Origin: Clostridiales bacterium
GTDB taxonomy: Bacteria > Bacillota > Clostridia > Christensenellales > CAG-138
Length of the DNA stretch: 64,000 bases
Direction: 5' to 3'
NCBI GenBank assembly: GCA_004558525.1
Contig: SFCQ01000002.1
Location: forward strand, 1-64,000
Shown piece after piece: positions 31,637-39,277 of the stretch (positions are counted from its first letter, which is position 1; each line of letters starts with the position of its first letter). The notes beneath the pieces are model-generated. The model had not been told where the DNA came from. It ran no database searches and saw only the letters and a list, made by a program, of their open reading frames with translations. The position numbers and the translations under genes were made by a program.

Positions 31637-33479
31637 CAGCTTTGCCTCCTTCCTGCTTCAACTCCTCTTCAAGCGCGTTCTGTATCCTAGCAATGCGCTG
31701 ATACAGTCCGTCCTCATTGATAAGCTGTTCATGCGTGCCTTGCTGCACAAGCTTGCCGTGTTCAAGCACAAGTATCTTATCAGCCTCGCAAAGCGTAGTT
31801 ATGCGGTGTGATATTATAAACGTGGTGGTGCTTTCCCTTCTGTGCTTAAGCGCGGCGCGTATGGATGCGTCGGTCTCCGTATCCACGGCGCTCATGGAAT
31901 CATCGAATATAAGTATCGGCGCCTTCTGCATCAGCATTCTTGCGATGGCTACCCTCTGCTTTTGGCCGCCGGAAAGGGTGACTCCGCGCTCGCCCACAAC
32001 GGTGTCATAACCGTTCTCAAAGCTTTCAATAACATCATGCACGCAGGCGACCCTTGCGGCCTCATAGACGTCATCATTGCTGAGGGAGTTGTTGGTTATG
32101 CGTATGTTATCCATAATTGTGCGGGAATAGAGGAACGGCTCCTGAAGCACAATGCCTATGTTGCGCCTAAGATGTCCGTGCTCTATGTCGTTTATGTTCA
32201 CGCCGTCTATATCTATCTCTCCGGCTGTGCAGACATAAAGCCTTTGCAGCAGCTGGACAAGGCTCGTTTTTCCGCTGCCGGTCGAACCGAGTATGGCTAT
32301 GGTTTCTCCTGGATTAGCCTCGAACGATATGTCGCTCAAAACATCGTCATACTTATCATAGCCGAAGCAAACGTGCTTGAACTGCACCTTGCCGTGTATT
32401 TCGGGCTTAAGCGCGGCGCCAGGTTCTTCCTCAACAGGAGCTGAAAGTATCTCGTCTATCCTGCCAAGCGATACGCTCGCCTTGCCAAGGTCGGCAAGTA
32501 TCCTGCCAAGCTGCCTGACAGGCCAGGTGAGCATGCCCGTGTAGGTAGTGAATATCATAAGCTCGCCAAGCGTTATTTCTCCCTTTACCGCAAGCGCGAT
32601 GCCTGCGAATAGCGAAAGCGCTATCTGGCAATAGCCCATGGCGTCGCTTCCACCCCAGTATATAGCAAGCATCTTGCAAAGGTGGTATGTTTTGTCGCGG
32701 AAGTCCTTGTTGCATGCGTCAAACTTATCCACTTCGTCGCGCTGCTGGCCGAATGCGCGCACAACCCTGACGCCCGTAAGGTTTTCCTGCAGCGTGGCGG
32801 AAAGCTTGCCTTCAGCCTCATCGCTTAGCGTGAACTGCTTCTTGACCCCCTTAAAATATACAAAGCTTACTATAAAAAGCAGCGGCAGAAGAGCCATTGA
32901 TATAAGGCTCATCCTTGTATCTATTGAGAACATTATGGCAGCGGCAACTGCAACCATAACGACCGTTCTTACCATTTCAAGCAACTGCATGGATATAAAG
33001 CGCCTTACCGTGTCAACATCGGAAGTGCAGCGCTGCACCAGATCTCCTGTTGATACATGCTTGTGGTAATCGTACGGCACGGACTGAAGATGGGAGTAGA
33101 GCGCATTTCTTGCGGTCATGGCCACACCTTCTGAGGCGTGGGCTATGCAGCTCCTCCTAAAATATGTCGCAACGCCGTTAATGGCCGTAAAAACTACAAG
33201 CGCAATGGCGCATATGTACAGATGGCTCCTTAGGAAATCGCGCCCGCCCCAGCCGTTTATGACGCTCATTACAAATTCAGGCAGGTTGCTTTCCTTGCTG
33301 CCAAGAACATAGTCCACCGTAAAGCTTGTTACTATCGGCACGATATACGCCGCTATTATCGCAAGCAGCAGAAACAGCGCGCCCAAGACAAGGTAGCCCA
33401 TGCTGCCCTTGGTGAGCCGGCCAACGAGCTTCCAGTGTATCTTCTTATGCTGCTGTTCGTTTGTAGATAGATTCTCCAA
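31629..33479 (-). CDS. Heterodimeric ABC exporter, subunit with degenerate Walker B
   Basis: 616 residues: six transmembrane helices then an ATPase domain. Walker A is G-S-T-G-S-G-K-T-S and the signature L-S-G-G-Q-K-Q is normal, but Walker B ends L-I-F-D-D-S, with Asp where the catalytic Glu should be. This is expected of one half of a heterodimeric exporter and is not decay. The start TTG 33479 has GGAGG exactly 8 bases upstream; TTG 33494 overlaps that site and is less likely. Such pumps often export drugs acting on the ribosome, in line with the leader-peptide attenuator ahead of it. Confidence 0.92.
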   Translation of the reverse strand: MENLSTNEQQHKKIHWKLVGRLTKGSMGYLVLGALFLLLAIIAAYIVPIVTSFTVDYVLGSKESNLPEFVMSVINGWGGRDFLRSHLYICAIALVVFTAINGVATYFRRSCIAHASEGVAMTARNALYSHLQSVPYDYHKHVSTGDLVQRCTSDVDTVRRFISMQLLEMVRTVVMVAVAAAIMFSIDTRMSLISMALLPLLFIVSFVYFKGVKKQFTLSDEAEGKLSATLQENLTGVRVVRAFGQQRDEVDKFDACNKDFRDKTYHLCKMLAIYWGGSDAMGYCQIALSLFAGIALAVKGEITLGELMIFTTYTGMLTWPVRQLGRILADLGKASVSLGRIDEILSAPVEEEPGAALKPEIHGKVQFKHVCFGYDKYDDVLSDISFEANPGETIAILGSTGSGKTSLVQLLQRLYVCTAGEIDIDGVNINDIEHGHLRRNIGIVLQEPFLYSRTIMDNIRITNNSLSNDDVYEAARVACVHDVIESFENGYDTVVGERGVTLSGGQKQRVAIARMLMQKAPILIFDDSMSAVDTETDASIRAALKHRRESTTTFIISHRITTLCEADKILVLEHGKLVQQGTHEQLINEDGLYQRIARIQNALEEELKQEGGKADE

Positions 33480-33515
33480 AGCCAATTCCTCCAATCATAT
33501 TTACTTCTCTGCGGC

Positions 33516-33548
33516 AAAAAAAGGCCGCAGACTGCATTGTCCACGGCC
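33516..33548 (-). terminator. Attenuator terminator in the ABC exporter leader
   Basis: Minus strand: 9-bp stem GGCCGTGGA/TCTGCGGCC with an 8-nt loop, followed by T7. Its 5' arm overlaps ACGGCCG, which can pair instead with CGGCCGT in the leader ORF (about 33596-33602), giving a mutually exclusive antiterminator. Confidence 0.8.
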
Positions 33549-33569
33549 GTGTGTGCAAAATAGTTTTCG

Positions 33570-33662
33570 CTATGCGGGAAGCGAAAGCATACTATACGGC
33601 CGCGAGGACATAACTATCCCCTTGAAAACGGAAACCGATTCAACAAGAATGCAGAACTTCAT
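33570..33662 (-). CDS. 30-residue leader peptide of the ABC exporter
   Basis: ATG 33662 to TAG 33570, encoding MKFCILVESVSVFKGIVMSS followed by R-P-Y-S-M-L-S-L-P-A. AAAGGAG (33675-33681) and a closer GAGG (33667-33670) precede it. It lies between a strong promoter and an intrinsic terminator, all upstream of the exporter. Codons 21-23 (CGG CCG TAT) form the antiterminator strand. The layout parallels bmrB upstream of bmrCD in Bacillus subtilis, where ribosome stalling by antibiotics lets transcription pass the terminator. Function is inferred from layout. Confidence 0.65.
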   Translation of the reverse strand: MKFCILVESVSVFKGIVMSSRPYSMLSLPA

Positions 33663-33712
33663 TTTACCTCGCGACTCCTTTCAAAATGTATCCGCTCATG
33701 CGGACCATTGCC

Positions 33713-33741
33713 ATTGTACCATTATATCTAAAACTTGGCAA
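33713..33741 (-). promoter_or_regulatory. SigA-type promoter of the leader peptide-ABC exporter operon
   Basis: -35 TTGCCA (33741-33736), 17-base spacer, -10 TACAAT (33718-33713). Transcription would begin about 40 bases before the leader ORF. Confidence 0.8.
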
Positions 33742-33836
33742 TACATAATTTATGCTTATCACACTATATATTATGGCGTAAAGCTGCGCGTAATATGGTA
33801 TACTATTATAAAATAACGAGCGAGAGGGAGAAAGCA

Positions 33837-34601
33837 ATGCTTCTTATAGAAAGCACCCGCAACGAAACCGTCAAGCGCGCACGCCAGCTTGCCGCAAGGA
33901 AGGGCAGGCTGGAGCAGGGACTTCATTTTATTGAAGGGGACAAGCTTGTAAGGGAAGCCGTGGTATCCGGAGCCGAGCTTTACGAGGCTTTTATCGAAGA
34001 AGGGCATGAGCTTATGGCTGCCGTGCTTGAAGGCGCCGGAGCAAAGGTATATACGGTAAAAAGGACCGTTATGGAGACGCTTACGCTTACCGACACTCCG
34101 CAATGGGTATGCGCCACGGTAAGGACGCCAAACGTACCGGCGCCGGAATATTACCCCGAGGGGCTTATAGTTGCGCTTGACGCGGTGCAGGATCCCGGCA
34201 ACCTTGGCACCATATTGCGAACGGCGGACGCTATGGGAGCCGTTGGGCTGCTTTTAGGCGAGGGCTGTGCCGATCCTTACGCACCAAAACCCTTGAGGGC
34301 TGCGATGGGCTCGATATATCATCTGCCTGTGTGGCAGGCAAAGCTGGAGCAGGAGCTTATAAAGCTTAAGGAGCAGGGCTATACGCTCGTATGCGGCCAC
34401 CTTAAGGGCGGCAGCAAATTGCCGAAGGCTACGGATAGAATGTGCCTTGTTATAGGCAACGAGGGCAACGGCGTAAGCGACGGCGTTGCAGAGCTTTGCC
34501 AAAAATACACTCTGCCGATGTATGGCTTTGCGGAATCGCTAAACGCTGCCGTGGCTGCCGGCATATTGATATACGAGCTTGCCAAGAGCATGAGGGAATA
34601 A
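33837..34601 (+). CDS. TrmH/SpoU family RNA 2'-O-methyltransferase
   Basis: 254 residues from ATG 33837. An N-terminal substrate-binding domain (about 1-95, L-I-E-S-T-R-N-E-T-V-K) is followed by the SPOUT domain with motif 1 D-P-G-N-L-G-T-I-L-R-T, motif 2 V-I-G-N-E-G-N-G-V and motif 3 S-L-N-A-A-V-A-A-G-I-L. It transfers methyl from SAM to ribose in rRNA or tRNA. The target is probably 23S rRNA (YsgA/RlmB-like), not certain. Divergent from the ABC exporter. Confidence 0.92.
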   Translation: MLLIESTRNETVKRARQLAARKGRLEQGLHFIEGDKLVREAVVSGAELYEAFIEEGHELMAAVLEGAGAKVYTVKRTVMETLTLTDTPQWVCATVRTPNVPAPEYYPEGLIVALDAVQDPGNLGTILRTADAMGAVGLLLGEGCADPYAPKPLRAAMGSIYHLPVWQAKLEQELIKLKEQGYTLVCGHLKGGSKLPKATDRMCLVIGNEGNGVSDGVAELCQKYTLPMYGFAESLNAAVAAGILIYELAKSMRE

Positions 34602-34647
34602 AGAGAACGGGAAGTTTAAACATTTTATAAAGAAATGCGCATGTTTA

Positions 34648-34675
34648 TTGCCATGACGCGCCGCTGTGTTAAAAT
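34648..34675 (+). promoter_or_regulatory. Promoter of the Pro/Thr-rich protein gene
   Basis: -35 TTGCCA (34648-34653), 16-base spacer, -10 TAAAAT (34670-34675). Confidence 0.55.
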
Positions 34676-34733
34676 CTGTTGTTAGAGGATTCTACATTGC
34701 TTTCGGCGCAAATTGACAGGGGTGAACATACAA

Positions 34734-35267
34734 ATGACCATGATGAGAACAAGGCGCGCATATAAGCGCACTATAACGATACTTGCGGCGCTGCTTGTTT
34801 TAAGCGTTGTAATAAATATTTTTTTGCTTATAAAGGTGAGCAAAGCCGGAATTAATGCCGAACCTGTGGAGACGCCGCAGGACAGTGCGTCTCCTGATAT
34901 ATCAAACGAGCCTGCGCAGTCCGTTGATCCAACTGTTAAACCTACTGAGGCGCTTTCGGCATCGCCGGCGGTGACTCCTACTGTTGCGCCGACGACAAAG
35001 CCTACCGAAACTCCGGCAGCTACTCCGAAAGCTACAACAAGGCCGACGCCTACTGCAACTGTAAAACCGACTGTAAGGCCGACGAAAAAGCCGGCGAAAA
35101 CGCCGGAGCCTACGCCTACGCCGTATTATGAGCCTACAAACACGCCCGGCGGGCTTTTCGGCACAAGCACGCCCACGCCTGCAGAGACCGTGCAGCCTAC
35201 CCCAAGCGCATTGCCGATGGCGGAGGCGACGCCGACCCTTGAGCAATCGCCTGACATATTTGGCTAA
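34734..35267 (+). CDS. Signal-anchored Pro/Thr-rich surface protein
   Basis: 177 residues from ATG 34734 (AGGGGTG upstream). A basic N-terminus and one transmembrane helix (about 14-35) precede a low-complexity region in which P-T repeats dominate (K-P-T, P-T-P, T-P-A), with Lys/Arg patches. No catalytic or binding domain is seen. Probably a wall-spanning, possibly glycosylated stalk. Two upstream codons, TTG 34713 and GTG 34722, are alternatives but fit the ribosome-binding site badly. Confidence 0.7.
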   Translation: MTMMRTRRAYKRTITILAALLVLSVVINIFLLIKVSKAGINAEPVETPQDSASPDISNEPAQSVDPTVKPTEALSASPAVTPTVAPTTKPTETPAATPKATTRPTPTATVKPTVRPTKKPAKTPEPTPTPYYEPTNTPGGLFGTSTPTPAETVQPTPSALPMAEATPTLEQSPDIFG

Positions 35268-35292
35268 AGCGAATACTTTTATAAAGCAAACG

Positions 35293-35539
35293 GCGGACGG
35301 CGAGGCAGCGTCCGTTGAGAGTGTCGAAAAAGTGGCTGAACGCCGCTTTTTCGAGTTTTCACGGGTTTTGCCTCTCGCTCACGCTCCCGGGCGGCAAAAC
35401 CCGAAAGGTATGAAAACCAAAAGGTTTTCATCCGTTCTGACGTGCATGCCGTCAGAGCCGGAATCTGCTTAAGGGGCAGCCGCCCCTTAACAACCCCAGG
35501 GGTTTTCGACAGGATGAGCGGACGGCGAAGCAGCGTCCG
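35293..35539 (-). repeat. Multi-hairpin terminator-associated element, copy D, with duplicated terminator
   Basis: Element 35315-35517 (203 bp), reverse orientation relative to copy C. The flanks 35293-35314 and 35518-35539 are 22-bp direct repeats with one mismatch, each a hairpin GGACG(C)/GCGTCC type. The downstream copy is followed by TTTT and the upstream copy is not. The element's terminal hairpin pairs GTGGC with GCCGC through a G-T pair. Fills the gap to the next gene; no coding potential. Confidence 0.92.
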
Positions 35540-35582
35540 CTTTTGTGTTGAATAAGCCCGCATTTTGGTTTATTATATTAGT

Positions 35583-36476
35583 ATGTATACTGATTATGAG
35601 ATTAAAAACGGAACGCTTACGGTACGCGGCATAGACCGTATCGATATAGAAAGGAGCTGCGCCTGCGGGCAGAGCTTCAGATGGAAAAAGGACGGGGATG
35701 GCTTTGTCGCGCCCGCGCTCGGTCGGGTTGTGCGCGTATGCCAAAATGACTGCGACATATCCATATATCCCTGCAAAAAAGGAGAGGAGAAGGATTGGCT
35801 CGCCTACTTTGACCTTGACAGGGACTATGCCGCGATAGAAAAGCGGCTCAGCGTTGATGAACAGCTTAGCATGTGCATAGGCAGCGCCAGCGGCATTCGC
35901 GTGTTCGCTCAGGAGCCGTTTGAAACGCTGATTACTTTTATAATCTCCGCCAATAATAACATAGGCAGAATAGCCGGAATAGTTGAAAGACTGTGCGCGC
36001 TTTGCGGCGAAAAGGCGGAGTTTGACGGCAAGGAATACTATTTATTCCCAAAGCCGGAAAGCATAGCGGCGCTTGAAGAAAGCGAGCTTGTCAGGATAGG
36101 CTCCGGCTACAGGGCGCCTTATATTAAAAAAAGCGCCGCGATAATAGCGGGAGGCTATCAGCTTGAAAAATTAAGGGATATGCCTCTTGATATCGCGAGA
36201 AAAGAGCTTTTGAAGTTCCCGGGCGTGGGGCCAAAGGTGGCTGACTGCGTGCTGCTGTTTGGTCTTGGGCATACGGACGCGTTTCCTGTTGACGTATGGA
36301 TAGGCAGGGCGATGAGCGAGATATACTTTGATGGCGAAAGCCCGAAAAAGAAGCAGCTTGAAGCCGCGATAAGGGCCCTTGGCAGCGAAAGCGGCATAGT
36401 GCAGCAATATATTTTTCACTATGCAAGGCAAACGGCATTGGGCAAAAAGCGCCAAGGCAAAACCAAGACACAATAG
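35583..36476 (+). CDS. ogg: 8-oxoguanine DNA glycosylase (Ogg1 family)
   Basis: 297 residues. N-terminal OGG domain (S-C-A-C-G-Q-S-F-R-W), then HhH-GPD: helix-hairpin-helix F-P-G-V-G-P-K-V-A-D-C with the catalytic Lys, and F-P-V-D-V-W-I with the catalytic Asp. It excises 8-oxoguanine and cuts the strand. No clear Shine-Dalgarno precedes ATG 35583, and an upstream TTG-like codon (35565) is possible; a leaderless message is conceivable. Confidence 0.9.
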   Translation: MYTDYEIKNGTLTVRGIDRIDIERSCACGQSFRWKKDGDGFVAPALGRVVRVCQNDCDISIYPCKKGEEKDWLAYFDLDRDYAAIEKRLSVDEQLSMCIGSASGIRVFAQEPFETLITFIISANNNIGRIAGIVERLCALCGEKAEFDGKEYYLFPKPESIAALEESELVRIGSGYRAPYIKKSAAIIAGGYQLEKLRDMPLDIARKELLKFPGVGPKVADCVLLFGLGHTDAFPVDVWIGRAMSEIYFDGESPKKKQLEAAIRALGSESGIVQQYIFHYARQTALGKKRQGKTKTQ

Positions 36477-36497
36477 ATAAATAAGCCAAAAGTTGTG

Positions 36498-36526
36498 TTG
36501 ACATGTACAGCTCTCTATGCTACAAT
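36498..36526 (+). promoter_or_regulatory. Strong promoter of rplU-prp-rpmA
   Basis: Consensus -35 TTGACA (36498-36503), 17-base spacer, -10 TACAAT (36521-36526). Confidence 0.85.
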
Positions 36527-36535
36527 GCTTTGGTG

Positions 36536-36589
36536 AGCCGCTCTGCGACGGCTTTTTTGAAGCGCGTGAATAACGGCGCCGTGTCGCAG
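36536..36589 (+). promoter_or_regulatory. Candidate L21 leader attenuator
   Basis: Just after the promoter, AGCCG (36536-36540) pairs with CGGCT (36549-36553) followed by T6, a small intrinsic terminator. The 3' arm region CTGCGACGGC (36543-36552) can instead pair with GCCGTGTCGCAG (36578-36589), giving a mutually exclusive antiterminator. L21 leaders that bind the ribosomal protein are known in Firmicutes; the match to that family is inferred from position and structure. Confidence 0.5.
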
Positions 36590-36618
36590 GCGAGATTGGG
36601 GAATAGGAGGTGCAGCAA

Positions 36619-36924
36619 ATGTACGCTATTATCCGTACCGGTGGCAAGCAGTACAAGGTCGAGGCGGGCGATGAGATTCTGGTCGAAAAGCTCGATGCCG
36701 AGGCTGGTGCTGAGGTTTGCTTTGAGGTTCTGATGCTTTGCGACGGCGAGAACGTGACTATCGGCAAGCCCGTAGTTGAAGGCGTTTGCGCTAAGGCAGA
36801 GGTCATTGAACAGACCAAGGGCGATAAAGTTGTGGTGTTCAAGTATAAGCCTAAAAAGAACATCCGCAAGAAGCAGGGTCATCGTCAGCCGTATACCAGG
36901 GTCAAGATCAATACCATAGGTTAA
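36619..36924 (+). CDS. rplU: 50S ribosomal protein L21
   Basis: 101 residues from ATG 36619 (GGAGG 8 bases upstream), full length for bL21. Recognised by M-Y-A-I-I-R-T-G-G-K-Q-Y-K-V at the N-terminus and K-Y-K-P-K-K-N-I-R-K-K-Q-G-H-R-Q at the C-terminus, which binds 23S rRNA. First gene of rplU-prp-rpmA. Codon usage is biased as in highly expressed genes. Confidence 0.98.
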   Translation: MYAIIRTGGKQYKVEAGDEILVEKLDAEAGAEVCFEVLMLCDGENVTIGKPVVEGVCAKAEVIEQTKGDKVVVFKYKPKKNIRKKQGHRQPYTRVKINTIG

Positions 36925-36931
36925 CCAAGAC

Positions 36932-37261
36932 ATGACAGAAATTACTCTGTTCCGCAAAAACGGGCGTGCCGTGGGCTTTATGGCGCAAGGGCATACCGGC
37001 TATGCCGATGAAGGCAGCGACATAGTTTGCGCGGCGATAAGCGCGCTTACGCAGGCCGCTGTGATAGGGCTTAACGAGGTGATAGGCCTTCAAACGGCCC
37101 TTGAAATAGAAGATGGTTACATATACTGTATGCTGCCAAAAGCTGTTTCCGAAAAAGCATGGCATGATGCGGAACTGATACTTAACACACTGGCGTTGAG
37201 CCTGAGCTCAATAGCCGAAACAAACGGTGATTACATCAAATTGACTGATAGGGAGGTGTAA
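36932..37261 (+). CDS. prp: Ribosomal-processing cysteine protease Prp
   Basis: 109 residues. Catalytic His in G-H-T-G-Y-A and catalytic Cys in D-I-V-C-A-A-I-S. Prp removes the N-terminal extension of ribosomal protein L27, required for growth in Firmicutes that carry it. It lies between its genomic partners rplU and rpmA, and the L27 downstream has the cleavable extension. Confidence 0.96.
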   Translation: MTEITLFRKNGRAVGFMAQGHTGYADEGSDIVCAAISALTQAAVIGLNEVIGLQTALEIEDGYIYCMLPKAVSEKAWHDAELILNTLALSLSSIAETNGDYIKLTDREV

Positions 37262-37265
37262 CACG

Positions 37266-37559
37266 ATGATGATGAATCTGCAGCTTTTTGCTCATAAAAA
37301 GGGCGTTGGCAGCTCGCGTAACGGACGTGACAGCGAGTCTAAGCGTCTTGGACCCAAGAGGGCTGACGGGCAGTTCGTTCTGGCCGGCAACATTCTGGTA
37401 AGGCAGAGGGGCACTCACTTTCATCCCGGCAACAACGTTGGTATCGGCAAGGACGATACTCTGTTCGCTAAGGTTGACGGCGTAGTCCGCTTTGAAACCA
37501 AGCATCTCGGCCGCAAGCAGGTCAGCGTTTACGCTGTCGAGGAAGCAGCCGCCAACTGA
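37266..37559 (+). CDS. rpmA: 50S ribosomal protein L27 with Prp-cleaved leader
   Basis: 97 residues. The N-terminal M-M-M-N-L-Q-L-F is the Prp-type leader, cut after Phe to expose A-H-K-K-G-V-G-S, the tail that reaches the peptidyl-transferase centre. The body matches bL27 (R-K-Q... V-R-Q-R-G-T-H-F-H-P-G). Either of the first two ATGs could be used. Its terminator is duplicated around repeat copy E. Confidence 0.98.
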   Translation: MMMNLQLFAHKKGVGSSRNGRDSESKRLGPKRADGQFVLAGNILVRQRGTHFHPGNNVGIGKDDTLFAKVDGVVRFETKHLGRKQVSVYAVEEAAAN

Positions 37560-37578
37560 TCAACAACATCGTAACACA

Positions 37579-37827
37579 AGCCGGCCTTATTGTGGGCCGG
37601 CTTCGGTCTATCAAAAAAGTGGCTATTCGCCACTTTTTTGAGTTTTTTCGGGTTTCGCCTCTCGCATTCGCTCCCGGGCGGCAAAACCCGCAAAGTACGA
37701 AAACCCTTGGGTTTTCATCCGTTCTGACGCACATGTCGTCAGAGCCGGATTGAACATAAGGGGCTGCGGCCCCTTATCACCCCAGGTTTTTTTTGACACT
37801 CTGAGCCGGCCTTATTGCGGGCCGGCT
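37579..37827 (-). repeat. Multi-hairpin terminator-associated element, copy E, with duplicated rpmA terminator
   Basis: Element 37603-37803 (201 bp), reverse orientation. The flanks 37579-37602 and 37804-37827 are 24-bp direct repeats with one loop mismatch, a hairpin AGCCGGCC/GGCCGGCT. Only the downstream copy keeps the T5 tract. The stem AAAACCC/GGGTTTT replaces AAAACC/GGTTTT of copies B-D, and ATAAG/CTTAT replaces TTAAG/CTTAA; both changes are compensatory. It shares this variant with copy F, forming a subgroup. Confidence 0.93.
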
Positions 37828-37885
37828 TTTTCATGCCGTAATTTATGGCGATGCGGCGGCATATAAATTGTGCAGGGGGTGCTTT

Positions 37886-39235
37886 ATGGAGCTGTTTCTT
37901 ATGTCCTCTGCGGTATTGCTTAGCATGATGGGCCTGTATATGGGCCGCTGCGTGTATCTTTTGCCGCTTAGGCCAAAGCATTTTATACACGGCATATGCC
38001 GGGCGCTAAAAGCTTCAAACGGAGACGGCATAACCCCCTACGAGGCTTTTTCCGCCGCGCTTGGCGGCTGCGTAGGCACGGGCAACATAGCGGGCGTTGC
38101 AGGGGCAATAGCTATAGGCGGCCCAGGCGCAATATTCTGGCTATGGATAAGCGGCATACTCGGCATGGCCACCAAGTATGCGGAGGCGCTTATCGCGATA
38201 AGGTATCGCCCAGGCGGCGGAAAGGATAACGCAGGCGGCACCATGTACTGTATAGTGCTGGGCATGGGAAGGGGCGCGTGGCCACTGGCGGCGGCGTTTT
38301 CCGTATTCGCGCTTTTGGCTTCCCTCGCCTGCGGCAACATAGTGCAGTCAAACACGCTTGCGCTCGCCGCCGCCTCAGCCGCCGGTGCGCTCGGCTTTGG
38401 CGAACATATTGGCCTTGTAAAGCTTATGGCAGGCATTATAACGGCGGCGCTCATATATATTGTGCTTAGGGGCGGGGCAAAGGGAATATGCTCGGCAGCC
38501 GGCAAGATAGTGCCGGTGATGAGCGCAGTATATATAATAGCGGCTGCGGCCGTTATATATATGTTCCGCGCAAAGCTGCCGGAGGTGCTGAAAATGATAA
38601 TGGACGGCGCTTTCGGATTAAAAAGCATGGCCGGCGGCGCAGCGGGCTTTACCATGGCGCAAGGCATACGCGTTGGTATGATGCGCGGCATATTCTCCAA
38701 CGAGGCAGGCATAGGCTCTGCAACCATGGCCTATTCTTCCCCTAAAAATGGCGCTGACGAGGCTGAAACAGCTATGCTTGCCGCGTTTGACGTGTTTATT
38801 GATACAATAGTTATATGTACGCTCACGGCATTTGCGGTGCTTTGCGCGGCTGACTATATACCATATGGCTATGCCGAGGCTGACGGGATGGCAATATGCT
38901 TATCGGCTTTTTCAAAGCTTATGGGCAGCGGAGCCGCAGGAGTCTTCCTTGCGGTAAGCTCGGCGCTTTTTGCCTTTTCATCCATGATAACATGGGCAAT
39001 GTATGGCGAAAGGGCTCTGTGCTTTTTATCGCATGACAGGGGACAGGGGATATACCGGATATGCTTTGCCGTTATATGCCTTATAGGCTCATTATCCATG
39101 CCTGGAATAGTATGGAGCATGGGGGAAGTGTTTAATGCGCTTATGGCGTTGCCCAATATAATAATGCTGATTGCGCTTTCGGGCGAAATAAAGCGGGCGT
39201 CAAAGCATTATTTGGCATGGCGGGGGAGAATATAA
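37886..39235 (+). CDS. Alanine/glycine:sodium symporter (AGCS family)
   Basis: 449 residues from ATG 37886 (GGGGG upstream). The family signature is clear: G-G-C-V-G-T-G-N-I-A-G-V-A-G-A-I, G-P-G-A-I-F-W-L-W and F-S-N-E-A-G-I-G-S-A. About eleven transmembrane helices. Imports small neutral amino acids with Na+. The gene stands alone after repeat copy E. Confidence 0.9.
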   Translation: MELFLMSSAVLLSMMGLYMGRCVYLLPLRPKHFIHGICRALKASNGDGITPYEAFSAALGGCVGTGNIAGVAGAIAIGGPGAIFWLWISGILGMATKYAEALIAIRYRPGGGKDNAGGTMYCIVLGMGRGAWPLAAAFSVFALLASLACGNIVQSNTLALAAASAAGALGFGEHIGLVKLMAGIITAALIYIVLRGGAKGICSAAGKIVPVMSAVYIIAAAAVIYMFRAKLPEVLKMIMDGAFGLKSMAGGAAGFTMAQGIRVGMMRGIFSNEAGIGSATMAYSSPKNGADEAETAMLAAFDVFIDTIVICTLTAFAVLCAADYIPYGYAEADGMAICLSAFSKLMGSGAAGVFLAVSSALFAFSSMITWAMYGERALCFLSHDRGQGIYRICFAVICLIGSLSMPGIVWSMGEVFNALMALPNIIMLIALSGEIKRASKHYLAWRGRI

Positions 39236-39277
39236 TATGGTATAATTCCAAAGGAAATCTCCGAAAGGGATAATGCT

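Noticed and set aside
31629..33479. ABC subunit as a decayed gene because catalytic Glu is Asp
   Set aside because: The partner subunit has the complementary defect (altered signature, intact Glu), the normal arrangement of asymmetric heterodimeric exporters.
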